Origin: Salmonirosea sp038204185
GTDB lineage: Bacteria; Bacteroidota; Bacteroidia; Cytophagales; Spirosomataceae
Assembly (NCBI GenBank): GCA_038204185.1
Contig: JBBRDE010000161.1
Location: forward strand, 1-12,688
Length of the DNA: 12,688 nucleotides
Reading direction: 5' to 3'
Made by a program: the position numbers and the translations under genes. Below are positions 1 through 6,471 of this stretch, one piece after another (positions within the stretch are counted from its first letter, which is position 1; the number at the start of each line of letters is the position of its first letter). The notes under the pieces were generated by a model. That model saw only the letters and a list, made by a program, of their open reading frames with translations. It was not told the origin of the DNA and searched no databases.

Positions 1-1
1 A

Positions 2-142
2 TTCCATGGTTTTGAACAGCCCGATTTCCAGCTGTTGTGCTTTTTAAAGACAGGGGTAGTCTACCAGGATTGGATGCAAGTTCTAAAAGGGCTTAAACCT
101 CTTTTTCGACTTTGTTGCATCGGTGATCTTCTTATTGTGTAG
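2..142 (+). pseudogene. 3' fragment of an unidentified gene, running into the IS end
   Basis: Reading from base 2 on the plus strand the frame stays open for 46 codons to a TAG at 140-142. The other two plus frames and all three minus frames close within the first 106 bases, so this is the only frame that could belong to a gene entering from the left. The first 35 codons (up to about base 106) lie outside the insertion sequence; the rest is read from its terminal repeat and would be a foreign tail. The visible peptide includes the stretch LLCFLKTGVVYQDWMQVLKG. I do not recognise the family. It may be a host gene truncated by the insertion, or a chance open frame. The short length makes either reading weak. 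Confidence 0.3.
107..123 (+). repeat. Left terminal inverted repeat of the IS
   Basis: CGACTTTGTTGCATCGG. It is the reverse complement of 1201-1217 except for one position (T against A at position 14). The first 13 bases pair perfectly. It lies about 37 bp beyond the transposase stop codon. Confidence 0.85.
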
Positions 143-159
143 TTTATTTTTCTTGAAGC

Positions 160-1128
160 CTAGGAGGCTTTGTAGGACACAGGCCTTCCCATGCCCCACC
201 AGACGTTGAGTGCCCTGGCCTTGATGTTTGCTTCCGTTTTCTGGTTCTCCATTTTCCTTGCGTTCAGACCCGGCCCGAAGGCCGTCTTGAAGCGGTACAT
301 GACCACTTCATTGCGCGACCTCTTGTGGTAGCCGTTGCTGACCTTCCACTCCTTGCGCCCCTGCTGCCCGATGTCCTCCACGGCCTGATTTCGCTGCAGT
401 AGATAGAGCTTGGGCGGTTTCTTGGGCGATCCGGGGTGCACCACGGCGTCCTTGGGCGGGGGGATGATCTGCACCACGTCCGGCCCGAGCTTCCCGCGGA
501 AGTCGAAGTCGTCGTAGGCCCCATCCCCCCTGAAGCTGCCCAGCAACCCCTGCTTTCCTTCTATCATTCGGCCCGCCACGGCCGCGTCGTCCTCGTTGTT
601 GCCCGTCAGCGACACGCTGACGATCTCCTGTGTGTTGACGTCTATGCCAAGGTGCAGCTTGCGCCAGGTTCGTCGCTTGCTCACCCCGTGGCTGCGCACC
701 TTCCACTCGCCCTCGCCGAAGACCTTCAGTCCCGTCGAATCGATAGCCATGTCGAGCTTCTCGCCCCTGTGCCAGCGCTCGGTCAGCCCAACGGGCAGAC
801 ACGATTGCCTACGGCACAGCGTCGTATAGTCAGGTATGGCGTAGTCCGAGCGACCCATCAGTCTCAGTAGGCTCGCCACGAAGCCCGTGGTCTGGCGCAG
901 CTTTTGGCCATAGACCAGACCCAGTGTCAGGCAGCACAGGATCACAGCATCGGGGTAGGTCTTCTCGCCGACCACCCGGCGGGAAGCGTCTATATCGTGC
1001 CATTCACGCAGCACCCCATCCTCTATCCAGATGGTGGCCTGGCCGCGCCGACACAGGCTTGCGTTATAGTCTTTCCAATTCTTGACTTTGTACTTATCTT
1101 TGGCCGGGGCTATTGGGAATGCCTGCAT
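160..1128 (-). CDS. IS5-family transposase (IS903 group)
   Basis: DDE transposase that would cut and join the ends of this insertion sequence. The N-terminal part carries the subgroup's typical stretch VKNWKDYNASLCRRG, followed by an SDYAIPDYTTLCRR region. Candidate catalytic residues, numbered from the ATG at 1126-1128, are Asp130 in MAIDSTGLK, Asp202 in GDGAYD and Glu274 in RSRNEVVMYRFK. The last matches the IS5-type arginine/glutamate signature. The protein is 322 residues, near the usual 300-330, and the frame is intact, so the enzyme may be active. An in-frame TTG at 1156-1158 would add ten residues; I prefer the ATG because family members begin close to this point. The stop is TAG at 160-162. 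Host codons nearby are less GC-rich. Confidence 0.9.
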   Translation of the reverse strand: MQAFPIAPAKDKYKVKNWKDYNASLCRRGQATIWIEDGVLREWHDIDASRRVVGEKTYPDAVILCCLTLGLVYGQKLRQTTGFVASLLRLMGRSDYAIPDYTTLCRRQSCLPVGLTERWHRGEKLDMAIDSTGLKVFGEGEWKVRSHGVSKRRTWRKLHLGIDVNTQEIVSVSLTGNNEDDAAVAGRMIEGKQGLLGSFRGDGAYDDFDFRGKLGPDVVQIIPPPKDAVVHPGSPKKPPKLYLLQRNQAVEDIGQQGRKEWKVSNGYHKRSRNEVVMYRFKTAFGPGLNARKMENQKTEANIKARALNVWWGMGRPVSYKAS

Positions 1129-1200
1129 TCTGGCGACTTTAAAGTGTGAGAACTCCAAAGTTAAAACAATAGCCCCTTTTTATTACCCCCCCCAAATTGC

Positions 1201-1217
1201 CCGTTGCAACAAAGTCG
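1201..1217 (-). repeat. Right terminal inverted repeat of the IS
   Basis: On the minus strand this reads CGACTTTGTTGCAACGG, matching the left end at 16 of 17 positions. It lies about 73 bp upstream of the transposase ATG. A run of eight C (1186-1193) sits just inside it, in the transposase leader. Confidence 0.85.
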
Positions 1218-1298
1218 TTTGAAATTATAAAAACTATTTGATAAATTCCGCTGCCATCAGTCTGAAACCGCAGCTAAAGACTGCCAGCCACGGCTAAT

Positions 1299-2543
1299 TT
1301 ACCTGAACCCAAAAATCAGTGGGAACAAAAATGTCACGACTGCCGTCCAGATCCAGTACACAGGTAGGTAGGTCGAGATGGACTTACCTACTTCGGTCAG
1401 ATCAGCGTCGCGGGTGAGTACCTTCACCAGCTTACCCGTCACCAGCATCAGGTTGATCAGTATCAGTACATTGGCACCCAGTACCGCCGCCCGATTGGGG
1501 GTAATACCCCATTCCGAGATGCGGAAAATAATAGCCGATAGGGCGATGCCATTGACCAGGATCGTTACGGCCGACAATAGAAACAGGATCATGATTTCGT
1601 AGCGATTGGTGGTAGCCTTGGATCGCTCGGCTACCGAAAAAAAGATGAGCGCCATGACCCCGACCAACAGGGCATTGAAAATCAGCAGAAATTCCCGGTC
1701 GTTGTAGGGATCTTTTCCCGAAAAAACGATGGCTCCCAGGTAGATGATTAGAGTCACCAATACCAGCGGACTGAATATTCGGGCAATAATGGGCGATACT
1801 TTTTGGACCAGCTCAGGGATATTCTGCGTAAGCACGGTGCCCACTACGGGTACAGCGGGTAGGCCAAAAACCACGATATACCGGAAGTAATACTCCTCTA
1901 TTCGGTACCCGATCAGTTCAAAAAGCCCAATGGTGAGACCGGTCATGATGCCCCCCGAAATCAGAAGAAGCGCACAGATCACCACCAGATCCCCGTTGTA
2001 GCTCAGGTACCCCAGCCGCTTTCGGTAGTTACTGATTTCCTCCCCCACAAAGGCAAATCCCGTGGCCGCCCACAAAAACAGAGCCAAATGGATGCAAGAC
2101 AATATTAGAGTATCACTTTGGGGATTATTGGGCAACAGATTGATAAACAGCAGCGCCAGCACCATGACACCCGCCAGGAGCATAATTTTCTTTCCCGGAA
2201 GCTTATTCTTCCAGACAAAGTAGGCCGTCAGAAACGGAAATATCAGAAACGGGGTATTTCTGGTGAAGAAATACTCTTCATTGATCGAAAAAATTTCCGG
2301 CAGTTTAGCACAAATTCCGGCTATCAAGGCCGCTACCATCACAAATAGTAGTTCGGCCCGGTTGATAGAAAAAACTTTTTCGTGGTCGTAGTTCAGCCGC
2401 TCGTGCCAGTAGGCGGCCAAACTGGTATTCGAGAGTTCGGGATACAGCGCGTTGAACTCCCGCCGAAAGGCAGACTTGTTGTCCCGGTACAGTTTTTCAA
2501 GCCCGTAGGGGTTGTCCAGGTTGGAGAGAATCTCAGTTTTCAT
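1299..2543 (-). CDS. DUF4153-domain integral membrane protein
   Basis: A 414-residue polytopic inner-membrane protein of unknown function. The first 65 or so residues are hydrophilic (MKTEILSNLDNPYGLEKLYR and on). The rest consists of roughly ten or eleven hydrophobic segments separated by short loops. The central loop with SGKDPYNDREFLLIFNALLV and the following ALIFFSVAER are typical of DUF4153 proteins, which are common in Bacteroidetes. It is the last gene of a three-gene minus-strand cluster, 68 bp downstream of the winged-helix regulator gene. It has its own copy of the palindromic motif 28 bp upstream of its ATG, so it could be expressed from its own promoter as well as by read-through. 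No substrate can be assigned from sequence. Confidence 0.8.
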   Translation of the reverse strand: MKTEILSNLDNPYGLEKLYRDNKSAFRREFNALYPELSNTSLAAYWHERLNYDHEKVFSINRAELLFVMVAALIAGICAKLPEIFSINEEYFFTRNTPFLIFPFLTAYFVWKNKLPGKKIMLLAGVMVLALLFINLLPNNPQSDTLILSCIHLALFLWAATGFAFVGEEISNYRKRLGYLSYNGDLVVICALLLISGGIMTGLTIGLFELIGYRIEEYYFRYIVVFGLPAVPVVGTVLTQNIPELVQKVSPIIARIFSPLVLVTLIIYLGAIVFSGKDPYNDREFLLIFNALLVGVMALIFFSVAERSKATTNRYEIMILFLLSAVTILVNGIALSAIIFRISEWGITPNRAAVLGANVLILINLMLVTGKLVKVLTRDADLTEVGKSISTYLPVYWIWTAVVTFLFPLIFGFR

Positions 2544-2570
2544 GGATACAGCTTATTTAGGATCAAAATT

Positions 2571-2596
2571 TACAAAGTACTTTGTACTTCAAAGTC
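2571..2596 (-). promoter_or_regulatory. Putative operator, copy 1 (upstream of DUF4153 gene)
   Basis: TACAAAGTACTTTGTA (2571-2586) is a perfect 16-bp palindrome. It is followed after five bases by a third half-site, CAAAGTC (2590-2596), giving the layout CAAAGTACTTTG-N5-CAAAGT. The same layout recurs at 3614-3637. It lies in the 68-bp gap between the regulator gene and the DUF4153 gene, where a promoter would be expected. Binding by the neighbouring winged-helix protein is inferred. Confidence 0.6.
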
Positions 2597-2611
2597 AAAA
2601 TTCAAAAAAAT

Positions 2612-2926
2612 TTACACCGTTTTATTATCACTAACCAAGCGTTCAAGCGCATCCAAATGGATCTTGAAGGCCTCTTTCCCCCCCTCGGTTGCCGTGTACC
2701 GGGTGTTAGGTCGACGGCCTACAAACTGCTTCTCCACGCTCAGGTAGGTGGCATCTTCCAGGGCACGCAGATGGCTCGCCAGATTGCCATCGGTGAGTTG
2801 CAGGGTTTCTTTAAGAAAAGTGAAATCGACGTTCTCTTCCACCATCAGTACCGACATGATACCCAGCCGCGCCCGACTCTCAAAATTCTTGTTGATATCT
2901 TTTAAATAGCCTATTACGTGTTCCAT
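2612..2926 (-). CDS. Winged-helix transcriptional regulator (HTH_34-like)
   Basis: A 104-residue DNA-binding protein consisting of little more than one winged helix-turn-helix domain, of the MarR/ArsR-like HTH_34 type. The residues FESRARLGIMSVLM form the first helix. Helix-turn-helix residues are about 36-58 (LKETLQLTDGNLASHLRALE). The wing is about 64-80 (VEKQFVGRRPNTRYTAT). The C-terminal helix (about 83-100) probably dimerises. No ligand-binding domain or metal-site cysteines are visible, so the signal is unknown. It lies between two membrane-protein genes in a minus-strand cluster. Matching palindromes precede the genes on either side, which fits an autoregulated local repressor. The ATG at 2924-2926 gives the family's usual length. 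Confidence 0.8.
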   Translation of the reverse strand: MEHVIGYLKDINKNFESRARLGIMSVLMVEENVDFTFLKETLQLTDGNLASHLRALEDATYLSVEKQFVGRRPNTRYTATEGGKEAFKIHLDALERLVSDNKTV

Positions 2927-2978
2927 GGTGGGTAGATCCCTTGCTTACTATACTGGTTCCCGTCGATGACCAGAACGT

Positions 2979-3611
2979 TCATTTGCTGTTTTTTTCGTAC
3001 TTGTAGTATAACATACTGCCGAAAATTACGTGCAGCAGACCAAAACCCAGTGCCCAGGCCAGTAAACCGTACCCCACTGCGAAACTGCTGATAATCCCCA
3101 GCCCCAGTTCACATATTCCCAGGGCCCGGAGGTCGGCGAACGTGTACTTGCTGGAATTGATTAGCGCCAAACCATAGAAAATGAGCATGGCCGGAGCAAC
3201 GAGGTACCCGATTCCATGGAAAAGTAAAACTCCGCAAAAGGCCCCTCCTACCGCCATGGGTAGACAGAAGTTAGTCAGCAGGCGCTTGGCCTGACTGGTC
3301 CAGGCGGACTGCTTAGCTTTGCGGGCTTTGAGCCCTGTGAAGTATAGCACCGTACCAGCCGCGAGACCAAACACCGCCGCCGCCACCAACAGGGTGTATT
3401 GCACCGCCTCTGCCCCCAGACGGTTTTGGGAAAGGGCGGAGTAGCCTGATTGGTGAATCCCAAGGTACCATTGCACAGCTCCGGCACCCGCCAGGGCAAA
3501 CAGTCCCACAAAGATACCCGACAATCCGCTTAGCGACTGAAAGCGGGTCGAACGATCCATGATATTCCGGATTTCGTGCAGGGATTGGAGTTGTTCGTGT
3601 TGCTCAGTCAT
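2979..3611 (-). CDS. Six-pass membrane protein of unknown function
   Basis: A 210-residue integral membrane protein with a hydrophilic N-terminus (about 1-28, MTEQHEQLQSLHEIRNIMDR) and about six hydrophobic helices near 30-51, 70-93, 113-132, 134-152, 160-180 and 183-203. A basic loop lies near 95-110 (LKARKAKQSAWTSQAKR). The frame is open further upstream to a start at 3684-3686, but that would put the palindromic motif inside the coding region and add a Cys-rich, unlikely N-terminus. The ATG at 3609-3611 is preferred. It is the first gene of the cluster with the regulator (52-bp gap) and the DUF4153 gene. I do not recognise a named family with certainty, and a function cannot be assigned. 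Confidence 0.75.
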   Translation of the reverse strand: MTEQHEQLQSLHEIRNIMDRSTRFQSLSGLSGIFVGLFALAGAGAVQWYLGIHQSGYSALSQNRLGAEAVQYTLLVAAAVFGLAAGTVLYFTGLKARKAKQSAWTSQAKRLLTNFCLPMAVGGAFCGVLLFHGIGYLVAPAMLIFYGLALINSSKYTFADLRALGICELGLGIISSFAVGYGLLAWALGFGLLHVIFGSMLYYKYEKNSK

Positions 3612-3613
3612 AG

Positions 3614-3637
3614 CAAAGTACTTTGAAATACAAAGTA
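3614..3637 (-). promoter_or_regulatory. Putative operator, copy 2 (upstream of membrane-protein gene)
   Basis: CAAAGTACTTTG (3614-3625) is a perfect 12-bp palindrome, followed after five bases by CAAAGTA (3631-3637). The second and third half-sites form TACTTTG-N5-CAAAGTA, itself an inverted repeat. Layout and spacing are the same as in copy 1. It starts 2 bp upstream of the chosen ATG, so bound protein would block initiation of transcription or elongation. On the minus strand the TACTTTG part resembles the Bacteroidetes -7 element TAnnTTTG, so operator and promoter may overlap. Confidence 0.6.
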
Positions 3638-3786
3638 AATACATTTTAGAAATACAATCCAAATAAGTTTGAAGTTTATTTAGCACTTGCCCCCTATTCT
3701 ATGCAAAACATTATCGTTCACATGCGGTTTTGTAATTCATAAATAGGCTTTTTAGCATCGGCAGTAACTAGAAATAAAGTAAGCGA

Positions 3787-4566
3787 ATGAACAGAATAGA
3801 ACAAATAGAAACCGAAATATCGGGGCTATGCGATCAGCTCCGCACGCACCGGCTTTACGATAACTTAAAGAACCTGGACGACATCAGCCTTTTCATGGAG
3901 AACCATGTCTTTGCTGTTTGGGATTTTATGTCGTTACTCAAAGCACTTCAAATTAACCTGACTACCGTAAAAACCCCCTGGGTTCCGAACAACAATCCGA
4001 CCTTGGCCCGATTCATCAACGAAATTGTCCTGGGGGAAGAAAGCGATGTAAATGAAGCGGGCGAACCCAAAAGTCATTTTGAGATGTACCTCGACGCCAT
4101 GGCTCAAATCGGGGCGGACCCATCCCCGATTCTATCCCTGGTACGTAAGATAGAGGCCGGACACTCCGTTCATGATTCACTCCAACAAACAAACGTCGAC
4201 GAGCGAGTTAAAAACTTCGTCAGGTTCTCCTTTGAAATTATCGAAACCAAGAAACCTCATTTAGTGGCGTCAGCCTTTACATTTGGGCGAGAGGATCTGA
4301 TTCCAGATATGTTTATTGAGATACTAAAAAACGCTGATGCGAAGAATGAGCGCTATAATAAACTTACGTATTATCTACAGCGACATATCGAACTCGACGG
4401 CGATCAGCATGGACCTTTATCTTTGCGAATGGTAGCAGAACTTTGCGGTACCGACAACACCAAGTGGGAGGAAGTGTCGCGGGTAGCTCAGGAAGCTTTG
4501 CAACAACGCATCAACCTGTGGAATGCAGTCTCTGAAATGATAGAGCAGGTAGAGGTCTTTGGATAG
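3787..4566 (+). CDS. DUF3050 protein (haem-oxygenase-like fold)
   Basis: A 259-residue, probably cytoplasmic, mostly helical protein. The segment FMENHVFAVWDFMSLLKALQ (residues 36-55) followed by TPWVPNNNP is the hallmark of DUF3050, a family assigned to the haem-oxygenase-like fold. Conserved acidic and histidine residues lie in SHFEMYLDAM, in FGREDLIPDMF and in RHIELDGDQHG. In haem-oxygenase-like di-iron oxidases comparable Glu/His/Asp sets bind metal, so a metal-dependent oxidase role is possible but not shown. It is transcribed alone and divergently from the membrane-protein cluster, with a 175-bp gap upstream. It ends at a strong hairpin at 4614-4671. Length is full for the family. Confidence 0.85.
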   Translation: MNRIEQIETEISGLCDQLRTHRLYDNLKNLDDISLFMENHVFAVWDFMSLLKALQINLTTVKTPWVPNNNPTLARFINEIVLGEESDVNEAGEPKSHFEMYLDAMAQIGADPSPILSLVRKIEAGHSVHDSLQQTNVDERVKNFVRFSFEIIETKKPHLVASAFTFGREDLIPDMFIEILKNADAKNERYNKLTYYLQRHIELDGDQHGPLSLRMVAELCGTDNTKWEEVSRVAQEALQQRINLWNAVSEMIEQVEVFG

Positions 4567-4613
4567 ACGCAGTATCCCATAATAAAACCTCTATGTAGCT
4601 GGGTTGAGAGAGG

Positions 4614-4671
4614 CCCCACTACAAGAAAGAGCGCGCTGGGTGTTTCCAGGGCGCTCTTTCTTGTAGTGGGG
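4614..4671. terminator. Long hairpin, likely bidirectional terminator
   Basis: An inverted repeat with 26-nt arms (4614-4639 and 4646-4671), 25 of 26 positions pairing, around the 6-nt loop GTGTTT. The core GAAAGAGCGC / GCGCTCTTTC is GC-rich next to the loop, with A-rich and T-rich stretches further out, as in terminators that work in both directions. It lies between the ends of two convergent genes (stops at 4566 and 4676). The stem continues beyond the A/T stretch with CCCCACTACA, longer than a usual terminator. Confidence 0.8.
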
Positions 4672-4675
4672 AGTG

Positions 4676-5200
4676 CTATACTTTTAACTGGCCCTCTACC
4701 CCGTCGTCCATGGTTTTGCCCGTGGCGAGCGAGGCAGCCATTTTCAGGAATGACACCATGCGGTTGTGCTTGGTGTCCCAGTAACGAATATCCTCGGGTT
4801 GCACGCGGATCACTGTCAGAGCCGGGTCATCCTTGCCTCCCTGAAACCATACTTTGATGAAGGCGTTCCAGTATTTCTCAATTTTCTCACGGTCGCGGGA
4901 GACAGTAGCCTTTCCGTAAATACTGAGGTACTCCGATGAGCCTTCTTTGCAGAAGAAGAGCTGTACGCCTGGATCAGCGGCCAGTTCTTTGTTCTTATCG
5001 GAGGAAGCCGTACTGAAGAAGTACAAGGCCCCGTCGTCGTCTACGCCCTGCAATGCCATCGGGCGGCTTGGGGCGGGGCGGGAGTCGGTAAACGTCGTGA
5101 ACATGCAGATACCCTCCGCCAGGTCTTGTAATTTTTCTACGGCCTCGGAGCCGGAAAGGTTCTGAATGTGATTGTCTTCGTCGTGTCGGGAATCTTGCAT
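4676..5200 (-). CDS. Pyridoxamine 5'-phosphate oxidase-like protein, general stress protein 26 type
   Basis: A 174-residue protein of the FMN-binding split-barrel fold, resembling general stress protein 26. The strand ICMFTTFTDSRPAPSRPMAL (31-50) carries the arginine/serine flavin-phosphate region. YFFSTASSDKNKEL (60-73) and VQLFFCKEGSSEYLSIYGKA (79-98) are the following typical segments, and KYWNAFIKVWFQGGKDDP (109-126) is characteristic of this subgroup. Members bind flavin; a specific reaction is not established, and true pyridoxine oxidase activity is unlikely. An N-terminal acidic extension (1-15) precedes the fold. It lies 77 bp downstream of the DUF1810 gene on the same strand and may share its transcript. 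It converges on the DUF3050 gene across the hairpin. Confidence 0.85.
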   Translation of the reverse strand: MQDSRHDEDNHIQNLSGSEAVEKLQDLAEGICMFTTFTDSRPAPSRPMALQGVDDDGALYFFSTASSDKNKELAADPGVQLFFCKEGSSEYLSIYGKATVSRDREKIEKYWNAFIKVWFQGGKDDPALTVIRVQPEDIRYWDTKHNRMVSFLKMAASLATGKTMDDGVEGQLKV

Positions 5201-5277
5201 CGATATGGTTTTTTAGAAGGCTGAAAAGAATGAAATAGAAATAAAAGCTGTGTCCAGGATCGGGCTTTGGGGTTTTC

Positions 5278-5709
5278 CTACATTTTACTCAGAATCCGAA
5301 AAGTCTGCGGGTCTTCCTCACCCCCATAGAAGTGATCCAGCACTTTCAAAAAAACGTCGTTATTCGTAGTGACTAACTTAAAAAGGGTCATGCTGGATCG
5401 AAGTTTCAGATCGTCGGGTGTGCCGAAAATTCCGGTAGCTGACTTATCTTCTATGGATAATAGGGCTTCCGAAGCTTCCCGAAGCCGGGTCCCCAGCACC
5501 GGGTGATCCAAATACGCAACAGCCTCTTCCCGACTTTTGATAGCGTAGAACTGGGAGACATCAGTACGTCCCAATCCGGTGATTTGGGGGAAAATAAACC
5601 ACATCCAGTGAGTTTGTTTATGACCATTATGAACCTCACGCAGGGCGGTTTCATACACGTTTTCCTGGGCGCTCAGAAAGCGGTCTAAATCAAAAGCGGC
5701 GTCTTTCAT
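5278..5709 (-). CDS. DUF1810 family protein
   Basis: A 143-residue protein matching DUF1810 over its whole length. FDLDRFLSAQENVYETALRE (6-25) is followed by the family hallmark THWMWFIFPQITGLG (33-47). Next come SQFYAIKSREEAVAYLDHPV (52-71) and LGTRLREASEALL (72-84). The C-terminal region DDLKLRSSMTLFKLV (99-113) and LDHFYGGEEDPQT (124-136) is also typical. The family is small, cytoplasmic and of unknown function; older annotations call it calpastatin-like without experimental support. The ATG at 5707-5709 gives the normal family length. It is divergent from the DUF669-like gene and lies upstream of the flavin-binding gene. Confidence 0.9.
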   Translation of the reverse strand: MKDAAFDLDRFLSAQENVYETALREVHNGHKQTHWMWFIFPQITGLGRTDVSQFYAIKSREEAVAYLDHPVLGTRLREASEALLSIEDKSATGIFGTPDDLKLRSSMTLFKLVTTNNDVFLKVLDHFYGGEEDPQTFRILSKM

Positions 5710-5797
5710 GAGATAGTGGATTTTAGGATATAGGTATTGATACTAGTACTGCATCGCCTCTACCAACAGTATGCCAACCATCTGGTACGCTATTTGT

Positions 5798-5835
5798 GTT
5801 ATATTTATATCATAAACTTATAATACAAATATAAC
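5798..5835. promoter_or_regulatory. AT-rich inverted repeat in a divergent intergenic region
   Basis: GTTATATTT (5798-5806) and AAATATAAC (5827-5835) are perfect 9-bp inverted copies separated by 20 bases. A smaller palindromic core, ATAAACTTAT, lies between them. The region separates the divergent starts at 5709 (minus) and 5850 (plus), 14 bp upstream of the latter. On the minus strand TATATTTG (5826-5833) fits the Bacteroidetes -7 consensus TAnnTTTG. An operator or overlapping promoters are plausible. AT richness makes chance symmetry possible. Confidence 0.4.
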
Positions 5836-5849
5836 ATAAACTGGAAAGC

Positions 5850-6212
5850 ATGAAAATCGCAGTAGAAAAAGGTCAGGAAAAAACGCTGTTGCCCGACGGC
5901 CCACAGCAAGTTACCATTACCGACATCGAGGAGGGAAGTAGCGAGAATAAGGGCATTCCCTATTTTGCCGTACGATTCGAAAACGAAGAAGGGTACGTCT
6001 CGCACCGATTCTATCAATCGGACGCAGGCATGCCTGCTATCATCGGCTTATTTGAAGAGGTGGGAATCGAAGTGAAAGCGGGTAAAGAATTGGACACCAA
6101 GCAACTCATGGGCAAAGATCTGTCGATCGAAGTAGGGGAACGCTCTTACACGGATCCCGTTACGAACAACGAACGCACCCTGAAGCAAGCCGTCAACTTT
6201 TTAGCCAGCTAG
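5850..6212 (+). CDS. Small DUF669-like protein
   Basis: A 120-residue, acidic, probably cytoplasmic protein without signal peptide or membrane segment. The order of elements resembles DUF669-type proteins, which are mostly known from phage recombination/replication modules: an N-terminal strand ending LLPDGPQQVTITDIEEGSS, then NKGIPYFAVRFENEEG, YVSHRFYQSD, and a helix MPAIIGLFEEVGIEV. The C-terminal GKDLSIEVGERSYTDP (88-103) would be further beta strands. No other phage genes are nearby, so it is more likely a chromosomal relative than part of a prophage. It appears to be a single-gene unit ending at the GC-rich palindrome at 6247-6274. The family assignment is tentative and function unknown. 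Confidence 0.6.
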   Translation: MKIAVEKGQEKTLLPDGPQQVTITDIEEGSSENKGIPYFAVRFENEEGYVSHRFYQSDAGMPAIIGLFEEVGIEVKAGKELDTKQLMGKDLSIEVGERSYTDPVTNNERTLKQAVNFLAS

Positions 6213-6471
6213 GGAAGGACTTCTTTTTCCGATACATTCCACCCACGCCGGGGCGGCTAGCTAGCCGCCCCGGCTACGTATATACGGGCTGTGCTCCCAG
6301 CAGACCACATTTAATCGTAGGTGCACCTGGTTAAAGATTTGTCTTAACTCAGTCGCCTTGTCTATTTGGCCTTCTTCCTGTTGACCGACATATAGAACCG
6401 TTTACTCAAATTAGTTAGCGATGTTCCTTAACATTCAATAGCTTAGGTGATCTATTAATTCATTTATCACC
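6213..6471. other. Intergenic region upstream of the CHAT/STAND operon
   Basis: It has no supportable gene. Its left part contains a GC-rich palindrome. From about 6280 the sequence becomes AT-rich and presumably carries the promoter and leader of the CHAT gene. A TTGACC followed by TATAGA occurs near 6382-6400, but spacing is poor for a sigma-70 promoter, and no good TTTG/TAnnTTTG pair is evident. The 60 bases before the ATG are A/T-rich and lack a Shine-Dalgarno sequence, as is normal in Bacteroidetes. Confidence 0.5.
6247..6274. terminator. GC-rich perfect palindrome, probable terminator hairpin
   Basis: A 28-bp perfect palindrome: GCCGGGGCGGCTAG at 6247-6260 and its exact reverse complement at 6261-6274, centred on CTAG. 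It begins 35 bp after the stop of the DUF669-like gene. The transcript would fold into a strong GC stem. No T run follows, so it may stop transcription poorly or act as a 3'-end stabiliser. Confidence 0.55.

Larger units (their letters stand above)
107..1217 (-). mobile_element. IS5-family (IS903-like) insertion sequence
   Basis: This is one transposase gene bounded by terminal inverted repeats that match at 16 of 17 positions (107-123 and 1201-1217). The outer sequence GACTTTGTTGCA resembles the GGCTTTGTTG-type ends known for the IS903 subgroup of IS5. The element is about 1.1 kb, normal for this group. IS903-type elements usually make 9-bp target duplications, but the flanks (CTCTTTTTC on the left, GTTTGAAAT on the right) do not match. 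This suggests a later rearrangement, for example recombination between two copies, or decay of the flank. The transposase region is visibly more GC-rich than its surroundings, consistent with acquisition from elsewhere. Confidence 0.85.

Noticed and set aside
436..870. Plus-strand open frame of 144 codons opposite the transposase gene
   Set aside because: It is the antisense shadow of a GC-rich, well-recognised transposase, and its translation resembles no protein family.
99..1225. Target-site duplication around the insertion sequence
   Set aside because: The 9-base flanks CTCTTTTTC and GTTTGAAAT do not match, and no convincing shorter duplication was found.
3612..3686. Longer N-terminus for the six-pass membrane protein
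   Set aside because: It would place the palindromic operator and the likely promoter inside the coding region; the ATG at 3609-3611 follows them directly and gives a sensible hydrophilic N-terminus.
5850..6212. Prophage remnant
   Set aside because: A single DUF669-like gene with no integrase, attachment sites or other phage genes in the window is not enough to support it.
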